From Nephromyces sp. MM_2019 (lineage: Eukaryota; Apicomplexa; Aconoidasida; Nephromycida): DNA of 64,000 nt. Positions 46,733 to 58,612 of this stretch are shown here, piece by piece. The stretch is taken from NCBI GenBank assembly GCA_015657535.1, contig JADHZB010000582.1, positions 1 to 64,000 of the forward strand. The letters run 5' to 3'. Below the pieces are notes generated by a model, which did no database searches, was not told the DNA's origin, and worked only from the letters and a program-made list of their open reading frames with translations. The translations under genes and the position numbers were made by a program. Each line of letters starts with the position of its first letter. Position 1 is the stretch's first letter.

Positions 46733-47325
46733 GTGAGTGTGTTGTGAGTGTGTGTGTGTTTGTATGCGTGTGTGTAGGTGTGTGTAAGTATGTGCGTGTA
46801 AGTATGTCTTTTATATATATTGTATGTATATAAATACCTGCATGTTGCAAGAAAATGCTTTGTTATGAATTGGTAAAGCTGGAAAAAAAATTATCAATAA
46901 TCTTATATATACACATTTATCACAATATAAATATCTGTATATATATATATATATAGATCCGAACTTTCCATTCATCTTCATTATTAATTTCTTCTCTAAA
47001 ATTAAAAATATGTTTATATATATATATATATATGGTAAGTTGTATGCATATAAAGATATTTGGTGTTTGTATATGTGTCTAACATTTCGAGATTATATAT
47101 ATATTTATTTATAATTAAAGTAGAGGTTTTGATAAAATCATATAAAATAAATTATAAATGTTTTTAACTATTTTGAATATAGCGCTATCAATAAGTAATT
47201 TATGTATTTACCCATATATATATACACATCGAATCATATCATATGACATGACATCACAGCATACATATACACACTTACACAAAACAGTACACACAACAAA
47301 CACACACACACACACACAAAACGAC

Positions 47326-47393
<68 letters not shown>

Positions 47394-50300
47394 CGTGTGC
47401 AGCATTTGACTGGATGGATGGGTGGATGGGCCTGAAATTTTAAATAAAATTAAAATTCAAAATTGTGTGTAATTTCCAAATAAAATTTTTGATAATAAAA
47501 AACATATCAATGTTTAAAGTAAGTTGTGTGTGTGTATGTATGTTCAAACTATAACAACACGAACAATAATTGAATGTGTGTTTACACACATTTCAATTTT
47601 TTAAATATTACCTGATCATTGGTTGAGCCTGCTCTTGGCCAAATAAATTTTCCTAAGTTAAGGATATTAATTTTGTGTGTGTGCGTGTGTATGTATGTAT
47701 GTGTGTGTGTGTGTGATGTGATATGTGTTGTGGGTGTGTGTATACTGTGATGTGTAATTTTTATGTGTATGTGTCTGTGTTGTGGTGTTTGTGATATATA
47801 AATAGGTGTACTTATATATATAGAAGTAAATAAATTATTCCAGTCAATTTCATAATATGTGTAAGATTAATATCAATGTTTAAATAATTGATTTTAGATG
47901 CGTGTAACTTCACCATTAATAAGCTGTGTGCAATATTCGCCCCATATATTATGATTTTGATGAATTTGTATGAAATTTTTCAATTCGATTGATTGTGCAA
48001 AAACTTGTGTTTCTGTTCTAGGATAACTAAATTGTATTTACATACAAACATTAATTTAAAAAAAAATGTAATTCAAATACACATATAATTTGCATACATT
48101 AATCATTACACAAATAAAATTATATATAGAGAAATACACACATACATAAAAACAGAAAAATACACACACAAATACATGCAAACATAAATACATCCACATA
48201 CAAATAAGTGCACACACATAAACAAGAATACAAGTACAGAGACTTGGCTTAGCTTGGTGTGTACACATAGGTTATATAAAATATGAGGTAATACCTAACT
48301 CTGTACACACACCATTCCTAACTAGAAAAATAATCATCTCAAACACACATATATCTATGATAAAATCTGTGTGTATGTGTAATATTAAAACATATATATA
48401 TATATATATATGTGTGTGTGTAATTTTACCTAATAAAACCACGGTTATAAAGATTTTCTGCTAATTTCATACATCTGCCAATGATGCACACATATTTTTA
48501 AAAATTTACTAACACAAAAATTGAGTTTGAAACACACACATATGTAAAATTATGTGAACACATACATACATTTGTAGGCACATAAAATTAAACACACACA
48601 CAGAAACATACATATAGAATTATACATACATAGAGATAAGCATAAAAATATACATAGACATATATGCAAACTAATAAATAAACACATTTAGATATAGATA
48701 CACACAAACATACACACACACATATACACACACGCACAATTATAAATTTATATATTGTATATTTACGTGTGTGAGGTAAGGCTTAAATATTTACTAGCAC
48801 ATTTATTCATTTCAATAGTGTCTAAGAAATATGTGTATGCATGTTATTAAGCATGTATGTGTATACAAATGTGTGTGGGTGTGTTTACAAATGTGTGTGG
48901 GTGTATGTTCATAATTGGGTGTGTATGCTTATGTTTTTATAAATTTAAGAGAGTTTATGTTTGTGACTGTGTGTAAATATGAATACTTTTAAGTATCAGT
49001 GATTAAAGTGTGTGTAGTTATGAGGGGCGTGTAGATTTATTTTAATAAATTAAAGATAATAAGAATTGGTCATAAGTGTTGCAATAGATGTGTGGGGGAA
49101 TTACTGAGTGGTAATGGGCGTTTCTTTGTTTTCTTTTTACCAGAAACCTATTATGCACTCACAAACAATATATTAATTACACATAGAACCATAAACAATA
49201 CACACACACCAATAAACAATCATTATGGCATATTCATACACCAAAATGAACCAAACACACAAATAAACTATACACACCAACCAGTAAAGAGCCATGGATA
49301 AAGAAATATACACACATATTTGCACACATATACACAAATATTTGCACATTTATACACTCATATGTACACACATATATACATACGCATACACACACATATA
49401 TAAAGATACATATACACACACACACACACACATATATATATGTATATATATATACATACGAACACACATATATAAAGATACATATACACACACACACACA
49501 TATACGGGCACACATTTACACACACGCATATACACATACATTTACACACACACATACTTTAGTAACAATAGCTTCTGGGCTGATTACACACAGTTCAAAG
49601 AGGATAAATACAGTTTGCCTGTAATTTGGAGGTTACTAGTAGATGTGTGTTTGCTTAATATATACTTAATAATAGGAATTTACACATAATCAAATACACA
49701 TGCACAAATAGTTCTTAGCCAATTTTAAAAAAACCCCTATATAATCATATAAAAATACACACCAACACATAAGCACACACACACACATATAAGAACACAC
49801 ACACACACATAAGAACACACATGTCCACACGGCTGCACACATATATACACATAAACTTATGCAAATGAATTCTATAATATTTAAATGAATAAAAGTAGTC
49901 TTTAGTGTGCAAAAGCATGCGTAAATATATATATGTACATATATATATGTGTGTGTAAATGAGTGTATGTGTGTTTGTGTGTAATTGTATTGATGAGGAC
50001 CTATCAAATAGATGTGTACGTCCCCAATGAAATTCTACAGGAGTAGTTGCACCATTTTCTGTCCTAATTAAAAAAATAATAAAAGTATTTAAAACAATAC
50101 ACACATACATAATACATATTCCAGATATATATATATATATATATATATATGGATATATGTGTGCAATTTACATATTAATGCGTGTGTATACATATATAAA
50201 TTTCTAAGTTCAAAATTGTACCGTATGTGTGTGTATATGTCTGTTTAAGTCTTGTGTGTACATATATATATATCTATTTTTAAAGTTGTACTATATGTAA

Positions 50301-53300
50301 GTGCATATATCTAACAATGTATGTGTGTGTGTATTTATGTGTGTGTATAAAGTGTATTACTTGTTAATAAAAACTTCAATATACCAAAAAGGTTCCCGAA
50401 TGAATGTTTCAATTTCAATATATCTATATATGTATATTTATAAATACATATGTGTGTGTGTATTTGTGGGTGTGTGACTCTATGTTATTGTATGTGTATG
50501 CGTGTGTGTGCATCTGTGTGTATGTGCGAACTTATCATGCAATTGTATATATATGTATAAATATCTATGTGTGGGTATATAATTATCAATAATGTATGCA
50601 TAAGATGTGTGTGTACACATATATTTAAAAAAATTATATGTATATACACACACATTTAAACTTTGTGTGTGTGAATCGTTGATGTAAGATTTTAATTTAC
50701 CTCTCAACAATAAAGCCAAGAGTAGGGAATTGGCAAGGGCCAAAACTGTATTTAAAATATATATAAACATATGTGTAGAAGATAAATTACTAAATTTCTC
50801 TATAGAAGTTACACACTAAAATATTTTACTGATGTATGTGTAAATTTCATCATTAAGTAAGTCAAAATTAGATATACGTTGATGTTAATGCACATACACA
50901 CATTAATATACACACATGTGTTGATTTACACATCCATATATGCTAACTTAGTGATTCATACACACACACAGATTTAGACATCTATTGATATGGATACATC
51001 TTTATATATACACAGCTATAAAAATTACACATATACATACAATGATAAAAAAATACATATATACATACACATGAACATAGTCATAAATATATAAACAGTG
51101 ATAAATATACACACATATAGTGATAAGTACACACACACATACAGTGATAAGTACACACACACACACACAGTGATAAATACACACACACACAGAGTGATAG
51201 ATACACACATATACACAATGATTGATGTGTATATACATATATGTATATACACATCAAACCTGATCAAGGAAGATGGTAGTTCAAATTTTCGACGATAACG
51301 CAACGACATCATCCGAGTAAAACTCGCCCCTATTAAATTTTGAGTTTACATATACACACAAAATAAGAATAATATATATATTAGTAAGTATGTGTGTATG
51401 CATGTTTGTGTGTGAGTGTATAAATATCTTTGTGTGTATGTGAATATATATGTGTGTATAAGTATCTCTGTGTGTATTTATATGTGTGTATGTATGTATG
51501 TGTGTATCTATATGGAGCATTCTAAAATAAAAAACAAACCAATCTTAAGATCGAGTTCTGAACGAGCTTCGACTGCCTATTTTTTGAGTAAATATACACA
51601 AATTTATAAACACACACATATAGTTATATAAATTATGAATATATAATTTCAAAGTAAATTGTACACAAACAAAAATAAACATATTATATAAAAATATATA
51701 CACGCAATATATATATATGCACACACAAATACCAATACAATACATATAAGCATACATAAACAATATATAGATACGAGGATACATATACACACACATATTT
51801 CTAAACACACACATACATACTCAGATCTACATACATGTATACACACACGCAAACATACATAAGCATACATATACACACACAAAATATATAAATATAGACA
51901 AACATCGGATAAGTTTTTATTGGGGCGTTTGAGGTTTCGGCAAGCAAAAGAAATTTCTTGGGCTGATTTGAAATAATATAAATATATATATATACATGTG
52001 TGTGTGTGTTTAAATTATTTACATTAAATAATATTTGTGTGTAAATTTACATCAAATAATATGTTTTTATGAATTATTTATATCCAATGGTTGCTTGCAT
52101 GTGTGTGGGTGTATGCAAATTGTGTTTTATCATTAAAAATACTTTACATACAAATTTGTGTAATGTGTAAGAGCTCTAATTAATTAGATTGAGTAATCGC
52201 TTTTATACACACATACAGTTAATAGTGTGTGTGTAATTTATTAATTAAAATGATAATAGAAACACATATACATTTCTCACCAGTTACAGCTGAGAAAATG
52301 GCCCTATAAATATCAAGATTTGGATTAATATTTTGACATATTTTCATAACCTAAGTATGTGTATATAAATTTATTGTGTGCGGATGTGTGTGTGTGTGTA
52401 CATGTATGCGTATGTGTGCGTATATATATGTGTGTGTGTACATGTGTGTGCGAGCTTTGTGTGTGTATTCTGTGTGCTTGTTTTATGTGTGCATCGTGTG
52501 TGTTTCTATTGTGTGTGTGTTTGTCTAAAAAAGAGTGTGCGAATATATATATGTGTGTACTTAGGTGTTTATGCAAGTATAAATATATGTGTATATAAAT
52601 TTTGTGTGTGCATAAGAAGTGTGTATGTTTAAATGTGTTTGTGTGTAAATCTATGAATTATATGATATAACCTCAAAAGCGATAGCTTCTCCTTCTCTAT
52701 CACAATCCAGCCATAAGACTAGCCATTGGCAGCTATTTTGATTTATGTGTGTATGTATTAATATGTGTAATTAATATATATATATATATACATATAGATA
52801 TATGTTTTTGTGTAGTGTATATATAAGAATCTGTGCGTGTATGTGAGTGTAATATATATATATGGATCTATGTATGTATATGTTTGAATAGTGTATATAT
52901 ATGGATCTATGTGTGTGTGTGTGTGAGTAGGGTATATGTATGTGAATCAATATATCTGTGAGTGTATGTGAGTGTGTAGAATAGATATATATAATAATAT
53001 ACCTCGCCGCATAAGCTTCAAGATTCTTTGAGATATCAATTACCCTAGGATCAATTTCTTTAGCAATTGGGGCTAAGAAGTAACAAACATGTTTATTAGA
53101 TATATATATATATATATGGGTGTGTGTATGTAAGTGTGCATATGTGTGATTATATATATATGTATTATGGGTGTCTGAACATATGTATGTGTATGTAAAT
53201 ACACCACAAAACAAATAATTCATGCATGCTGCTTAATAAAAAATTTTAAAAATATTATATGAATATACTGAATTTGTAAACAAATAATGTGTATAAGCTG

Positions 53301-54288
53301 CGTGTGTAGATTATCTGTGTAAATACTTTGTATATATGTGTGTGTAAAAAATGATATTTACAAAGTGTGTATGCAAATGATATATATATTACCATAAAAT
53401 AATGATTCAGGTTTTACTGTATTCCAATCTCTATATTCAGCTGGGAAATCGGTCCTAATAATATGCCTGTAAATTTAGCCAAATATTTGACGGTGTGTAT
53501 GTGTATGTGTGTATTTTGTGTGTGTGTATATGCGTGTATTTTTTGTGTGTATATTAGTGTGTATTTTACATGTGTATGTGTGTGTGCGTGTGTATTTGTG
53601 TATGTGTGTTGAGTGCTGTGTGCATGTTGAAGATATTATAGAGTATTAACACATTTGCCAGAATTTAGTAAGAATGTGCGGAAATAGGTTATAAAGATTT
53701 TGTGTTATGTGTGTAAGAATATTATGGAAGGGTGGGCTGAAGTAGTCAAGAAGTGACTTGAATATAGACATGTTTCAGTATATGAACACACATCAACACA
53801 CACACACACAAACATACCCAGCTACAGAGGTAAAAATCATATGACAATTTTTTTGGTTGAGTGTGTAAGAAAATCCAGTCACGGGATTGAATTTACTGTG
53901 CGAGTGTTTCTGAAAAAACGATAGGTAATTTTAAACACAAAGTGTGTAAAGTATACTATAATGTTGTGTGTACACAGATCTTTATATTAAATAGCCTTTG
54001 ATATACATGCTTAACTGAAGGTGTGTAGGTAAAACTGTGTGAAAATCAAGGTATAATAGACCCTACAAGCTAAGGAGGATTGAGTAGTAATTTAGACAAC
54101 TGTAGCACAAAAACCATGTTACAATGCATGTTAATTCGGATTATCCAATCCCACACAAACGCACACACACACACACACACATACAGTTTGGCACTCACCC
54201 GGGTATGATTAGATTGAGCTAACAAATTTGTTATTTGTTTTGCCACCGATGGTTTCTCTGCTACATTTAAGACTTGAATTGGCCTCAT
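41929..54288 (-). CDS. TOP3: DNA topoisomerase III (type IA, TOP3-alpha-like), 35 exons
   Basis: Relaxes DNA by single-strand passage and, with RecQ helicases, dissolves recombination intermediates. Exons: 54288-54199, 53909-53818, 53466-53393, 53072-53003, 52732-52672, 52350-52281, 51962-51904, 51576-51540, 51329-51260, 50745-50701, 50423-50361, 50063-50001, 49618-49558, 49147-49105, 48821-48767, 48474-48430, 48026-47914, 47652-47612, 47431-47394, 46995-46965, 46878-46838, 46704-46658, 46468-46396, 45992-45926, 45661-45599, 45323-45273, 44987-44916, 44721-44677, 44453-44391, 44139-43974, 43380-43349, 42936-42835, 42605-42534, 42305-42228, 41976-41929. Every join keeps frame: 746 residues. 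Toprim: [14 protein letters not shown] near the start and DCDREGE at 118-124. Catalytic Tyr 334 is in [10 protein letters not shown]; then [20 protein letters not shown] and GIGLVKGY. The C-terminus carries three Cys-rich zinc modules (KCGHC...[14 protein letters not shown]...[16 protein letters not shown]). The least certain exon is 43380-43349. Confidence 0.9.
47295..47391. repeat. (CA)n microsatellite inside a TOP3 intron
   Basis: Nearly uninterrupted CA dinucleotides on the plus strand, broken by a few AA and CG steps. The array begins within 3 bases of the 5' splice site of exon 47431-47394: in sense orientation the donor is CG|GTATGTGTGTGTG. Confidence 0.9.
49391..49503. repeat. Direct repeat of about 38 bases plus CA/TA tracts in a TOP3 intron
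   Basis: The string ACACATATATAAAGATACAT followed by ATACACACACACAC occurs at about 49392 and again at about 49464, 72 bases apart, separated by a palindromic TATATATGTATATATATA spacer. It lies in the intron between exons 49618-49558 and 49147-49105. Confidence 0.75.
51075..51222. repeat. Tandem repeat, unit around CAGTGATAAGTACACACACA
   Basis: Five to six units of about 25-30 bases share AGTGATAAGTACACACAC (AAGT, AAAT or AGAT variants) with CA tails of variable length. It lies in the TOP3 intron between exons 51329-51260 and 50745-50701, beside a perfect palindrome. Confidence 0.8.
51224..51255. repeat. Perfect 32-nt palindrome next to a TOP3 5' splice site
   Basis: The left arm GATGTGTATATACATA and right arm TATGTATATACACATC are exact reverse complements with no spacer. 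The palindrome begins 3 bases inside the intron that follows exon 51329-51260. In RNA it would form a 15-16 bp stem almost on the donor site. Confidence 0.92.
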
Positions 54289-55189
54289 TTTGAACACATA
54301 TCACTTACAAACACACACACACACACACACACACGCACATATACACTATATATTGGGCCCTATATTAATAACTATTAATGTATATGGGGGTAGACAGTTA
54401 GTTATTGTTAAGGATGCCCATCCTACGTTGATTTAAAATCTTCTAAAACATTTTATATATATATCTGTGTGAGTGTATGTGTGCTTCGTGGGGTGGGTTT
54501 ATGGGCTGGGGAGTGTCTGATTGTTTGCGTTTTGGTGTGTATATTTAGGTATGCTTGTATATGCTTGAATATATGTGTGTAGTTTTGGGTATATGTGTGT
54601 GAGTGTGTGCTTGGGTGTGCGCGTGTTTGGGTGTGTGTGTGGGTATATATGTGTGTATGATTGAGTATGTGTTTGTATGTTTGGGTATATTTACATAGGT
54701 ATTTGAGTGTGTGTATATGTTTCAATATCAATGTGTCTTTGTGTGTAGGTATCTAGTTAAGCTTGAATGTTTTTTAATGTATGTGTGCATATAATATAAG
54801 TCAATATGTATATAAGTGTGTAATTGTGTTTAGTGATTTTCAATTTATTTATCAAACTTGTAAATTCAGCAAACACCTTTATGATTTCAAAGAGAACTAA
54901 AACAATATCATTTGATTACTACACATAGACCCATTTTTACACACACATGCTCGTTCACAGTTTTTTAAAACTATACACATGCAAATGTGCTTAATCTAAT
55001 TACTAACGAACGAGTTAATTATGCATATATCATATTGTATCAACATTTAAATATATATACACACTGAGTTTATACACACAAAAAGGGTGCGTTAACATTG
55101 TAGTGAATCAACCTATTGTGTGTATGACTACACCGATGTATGGAAATAGATTTCTAACCTATATATGTATATATATATATATAGGTATG
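54289..55189. other. TOP3 upstream region, TG-rich
   Basis: A (CA)n run at 54310-54334 lies just before the TOP3 start. A GTGTGT-rich stretch follows (54465-54750), then AT-rich DNA. No gene and no recognisable promoter element. Confidence 0.55.
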
Positions 55190-55560
55190 TGTGTAAGTAG
55201 GGTTAGTTACCTCCACACAAAGAAAACTCAATAAAAGCTTACACGGTATATACGCTAAAAATATAGAATGCTAGGTACACTAACTGAACCAAGGGAGTGC
55301 TTATAGCTTACACATAATATAACAAAACAATTCTAGATAATCTAACACAACCAAAGCATAGCACAAACAAATGAAATAGAGAGATATGAACTATAGTATT
55401 GCTTAGAAAAACTAAAATAAGTAAAGGCCACAGAATAACAAATAACAAAAGGAACCCAAGAATAGAGGGTAAATAAGAAAACTCCCACAATCCCCGCCCG
55501 AACTCGAAAAGATCCTAAACAAAAACAAACATGATGTTATCGTAAATTAAAGGCACATTA
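55190..55560. other. Compositionally distinct segment, possible inserted element
   Basis: This stretch lacks the surrounding microsatellites and reads as ordinary unique sequence with higher GC, including CCAAGGGAGTGCTTATAGC and CACAATCCCCGCCCGAACTC. Its texture resembles a retroelement LTR or leader. I see no terminal repeats, target-site duplication or element-encoded protein, so its nature is unknown. The 60-codon minus-strand frame within it (55308-55490) is hydrophobic but has no family. Confidence 0.3.
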
Positions 55561-56697
55561 TATATAGATAATCTTTTCCTTTTACAATTAAACTTTTAAA
55601 CTCCTCCTTATTTTCTCTACCATTTTCTAATAACCGTGTTTAATAATAATAAATCCATAATACCCAATTACGTTCTTGATCGCTATATTAAGTTATAGAT
55701 GCTTCATGCACGAGCTCAACATTGGCTAGCAATTAATATCATAATTTTATAAACTATTCCAACACTAGTTATAAGTCGATTGATCTCTGTTCAATCTAAG
55801 ATACATCCCACATTCGTGAATACATACGTAGATTTATGTATAGCTTATTTTTTTATAATCAATGTAACACGTGTATATATACACAAATATATTAGATTTA
55901 TTATACGATGAGATATGTACACATATCCTACACACAAATATATATATATATATATAGTTATAAAAAAATATACATGCACACACACACCAAAGTCCTTTTC
56001 CCCCCCCCCACCCCACATACATGCCAATAATATATAGTTTTATATATAGAAATAAAAAAAGTAGTGTATATATATTTATATATTTGCAATAAAATTTCAA
56101 GTTGGGTGTTTATCTACCGAAAAAAATAAAATTAATAAATTCTCCTAATAAAGTAATTAAATATAAAATTAAATAAATTTCTTACACATATATTCATGTA
56201 TATATGTAAAAATATGTGTGTGTGTGTGTAAAGGATGTTTTAGGTGTGCAGGTAAAAATAAAAATTTTGTTAAAAAAATAAACCGAAATTCAACAAATAG
56301 TTAAATACTTTTAGATAAAATATGTGAAAATATGTAAACTACACACGCACATACACATCTTGTTGCTTGTGTGTGAAACTATCGATATTAAAGCTCAGGT
56401 TTTATTTTTTTATTTAGTAAAAATAAAATAAAAGATATACACTCATCTTTAAAACTATTATAAAATTAACTTAAATTCAAAGAGTGTGTGTGTGTGTGTG
56501 TGTAGTTATATGTTAGAGAAAAAAAAACTTAATAAAAATTACCACAAAAATTCTTCTTTGTGTGGGTATATATATATATATATATACTCCAAATGATGAT
56601 TAAAGTAAACGCATTTTTAAAAAAAAATCTATCTAATCTGCTTATGTCTGTAAACTAAATCTAATATAGGTATATATATCTATATGTGTGTGTTTCT

Positions 56698-56737
<40 letters not shown>

Positions 56738-57364
56738 AGAGCGTATATGTGTAGGGTATTTTTTTAAAATGTATTTGTATGTTTGTACATAAGATTATAT
56801 TTTAAATAACAAAAAAAATATGATTATCAAAATAAATTTGGAATTGAATTAAATATTTTCAGATATTAGGGATTGGTTATGTGTATGTATGTGTTAGGTA
56901 GATAGAGTAAATGAATCATATATACATACAAACATACACCTATATGTATGTGTGTGATAAAAAGTAAGCAAAGTTGACATAAATTCTTTCGTTATTTCAC
57001 ACAAATTTTTTTTAGAAAATTACTCACTCATCATTTTATTCATATATACGAATTTTGAATCCATTCTATATGTGTATTTATGTGTGTGGGTGTATGAATG
57101 TTAGTGATATTATTATTTTGTGCGTGTAGACGGTGTAATTATGTGTGTGAGTAGGGTATTATTAATTGGTGTATGTATGCGAAGGATGTTATTATGATGA
57201 AAATATGTGTGATTAATTTTTCTATTATGTTGGGTTAAAGGGAATTATTGTGTTTTTGTTTGTCTGTGTTATAGACATTATTATGCTTAAATATAACATA
57301 AGGTGGCACACAATGGATATGTTGCTTCCATTTGTATTTTCCATAAATTTGTGAATGTGTATAA
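55561..57364. other. Intergenic AT-rich region with (TA)n and TG tracts
   Basis: Between the distinct segment and the 3' end of the CCCH gene. It includes a C9-C10 tract near 55999-56010, a (TG)n run near 56484-56504 and the 44-nt palindrome described separately. No gene is supported. Confidence 0.55.
56696..56739. repeat. Perfect 44-nt palindrome with (AT)17 core
   Basis: CTTGT, then seventeen AT dinucleotides, then ACAAG: the whole 44 bases are self-complementary. It is likely to extrude as a cruciform and to be unstable in copy number. Confidence 0.92.
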
Positions 57365-58572
57365 TTAATTGTTCAAATTCATATTCATTAACCCTTTGAT
57401 CAAATTATAATCAGCTGCTCCTTTGTCAATGTGTGGATAATCAAATAATGGGGGTTTGGTATTTAATTCATTTGTAAACATTGATGAGTCTGCTATAAAT
57501 CTTGATGCCTAAAAAGAGTTATGTATAGAAAATATGTACTCGTGTATATATTTAGCACATATATGCACATGTTATATACATCATCTACTACGTACACACA
57601 TATGCACATGTTACATATATCAGCATATTTACAAATACACACACAGACACAGGTACATACACATACACGTACACACACACACACATAAATAAATAAATAT
57701 ATTATTCAAATTTTATTTACTCCATCTAACCATACCCAAGTTACTTACAAAGTTCAAGTCAAGGGATTGGAAGGCATCATAATCAAATGCGCTATGTGTA
57801 TGCATATTCTGATCATCTAGTGTGTGTAAGTTTATCTTATGATCATCGTGTGTGTATGTGTGTAGCTTATCTTCCAATTCAATATCGGTGATAGCCTCGG
57901 ATGAAATAGCACTATAAGGTGTCTCATAGACATCATCGGTGTTATCACAATCATGTGTTGAAGTAGAATTTAAGTCAACAATTGATCTTCCTTCAATAAG
58001 ATTTGGAGAGTAAAAATGTGTGTTTTTAATCAAATCTTCATTCCACAGTGGGTGTGTCTGTGTGTGTGTGTGTTCAAAGTGTGTAGTAGGATCCATGATA
58101 CATGAGAAGTGTGTGAAATCATGATTCAATGTAGGACAATGAGAATCTAAACCTAAGCTTTCTAATAGCTTAACTTCACAATCTTTGTTACAGTTTAAAC
58201 TATTATTCAACATCCATGGTTGTATATAACCCATAGATTGGTTAGATTGGGCACATTCTTTGTGTGTAGCTACTTCATTAACTAAACAATTATATGCACT
58301 CATAACATCTTGATTATCTGCAGTTGATGTGTAAGCCAAGTATTTCATGGGCTCTTTTGACTTATTACATTCTTTATTTTTATTACGGCCCCCCCGTTTA
58401 CCCCGACGTGTTTTCTTATTTTTAATAGGCAATTCTGACTCTGTGTGACCACTCTCAGATGATTGTACAGTTGATTTATCACACATTTCTGATTGATTAT
58501 TCTTATATTCTTGAAGTATCTTAAGCACAGCTTCTTTATTTTTTCTAAATAGATAGGTGTATGTATACACAT

Positions 58573-58612
<40 letters not shown>

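Noticed and set aside
47158..47409. Open frames encoding poly(Thr-His) and poly(Cys-Val) on both strands.
   Set aside because: Translations of (CA)n/(TG)n; they lie in a TOP3 intron and have no start context or similarity. The same applies to the many CVCVCV/THTHTH frames between 41.2 and 58 kb.
48282..48310. A putative TOP3 exon reading NGVCTEL that would have replaced the catalytic tyrosine motif.
   Set aside because: The true exon at 48026-47914 joins in phase to the preceding exon and restores SYPRTET, so the enzyme is not missing its catalytic Tyr.
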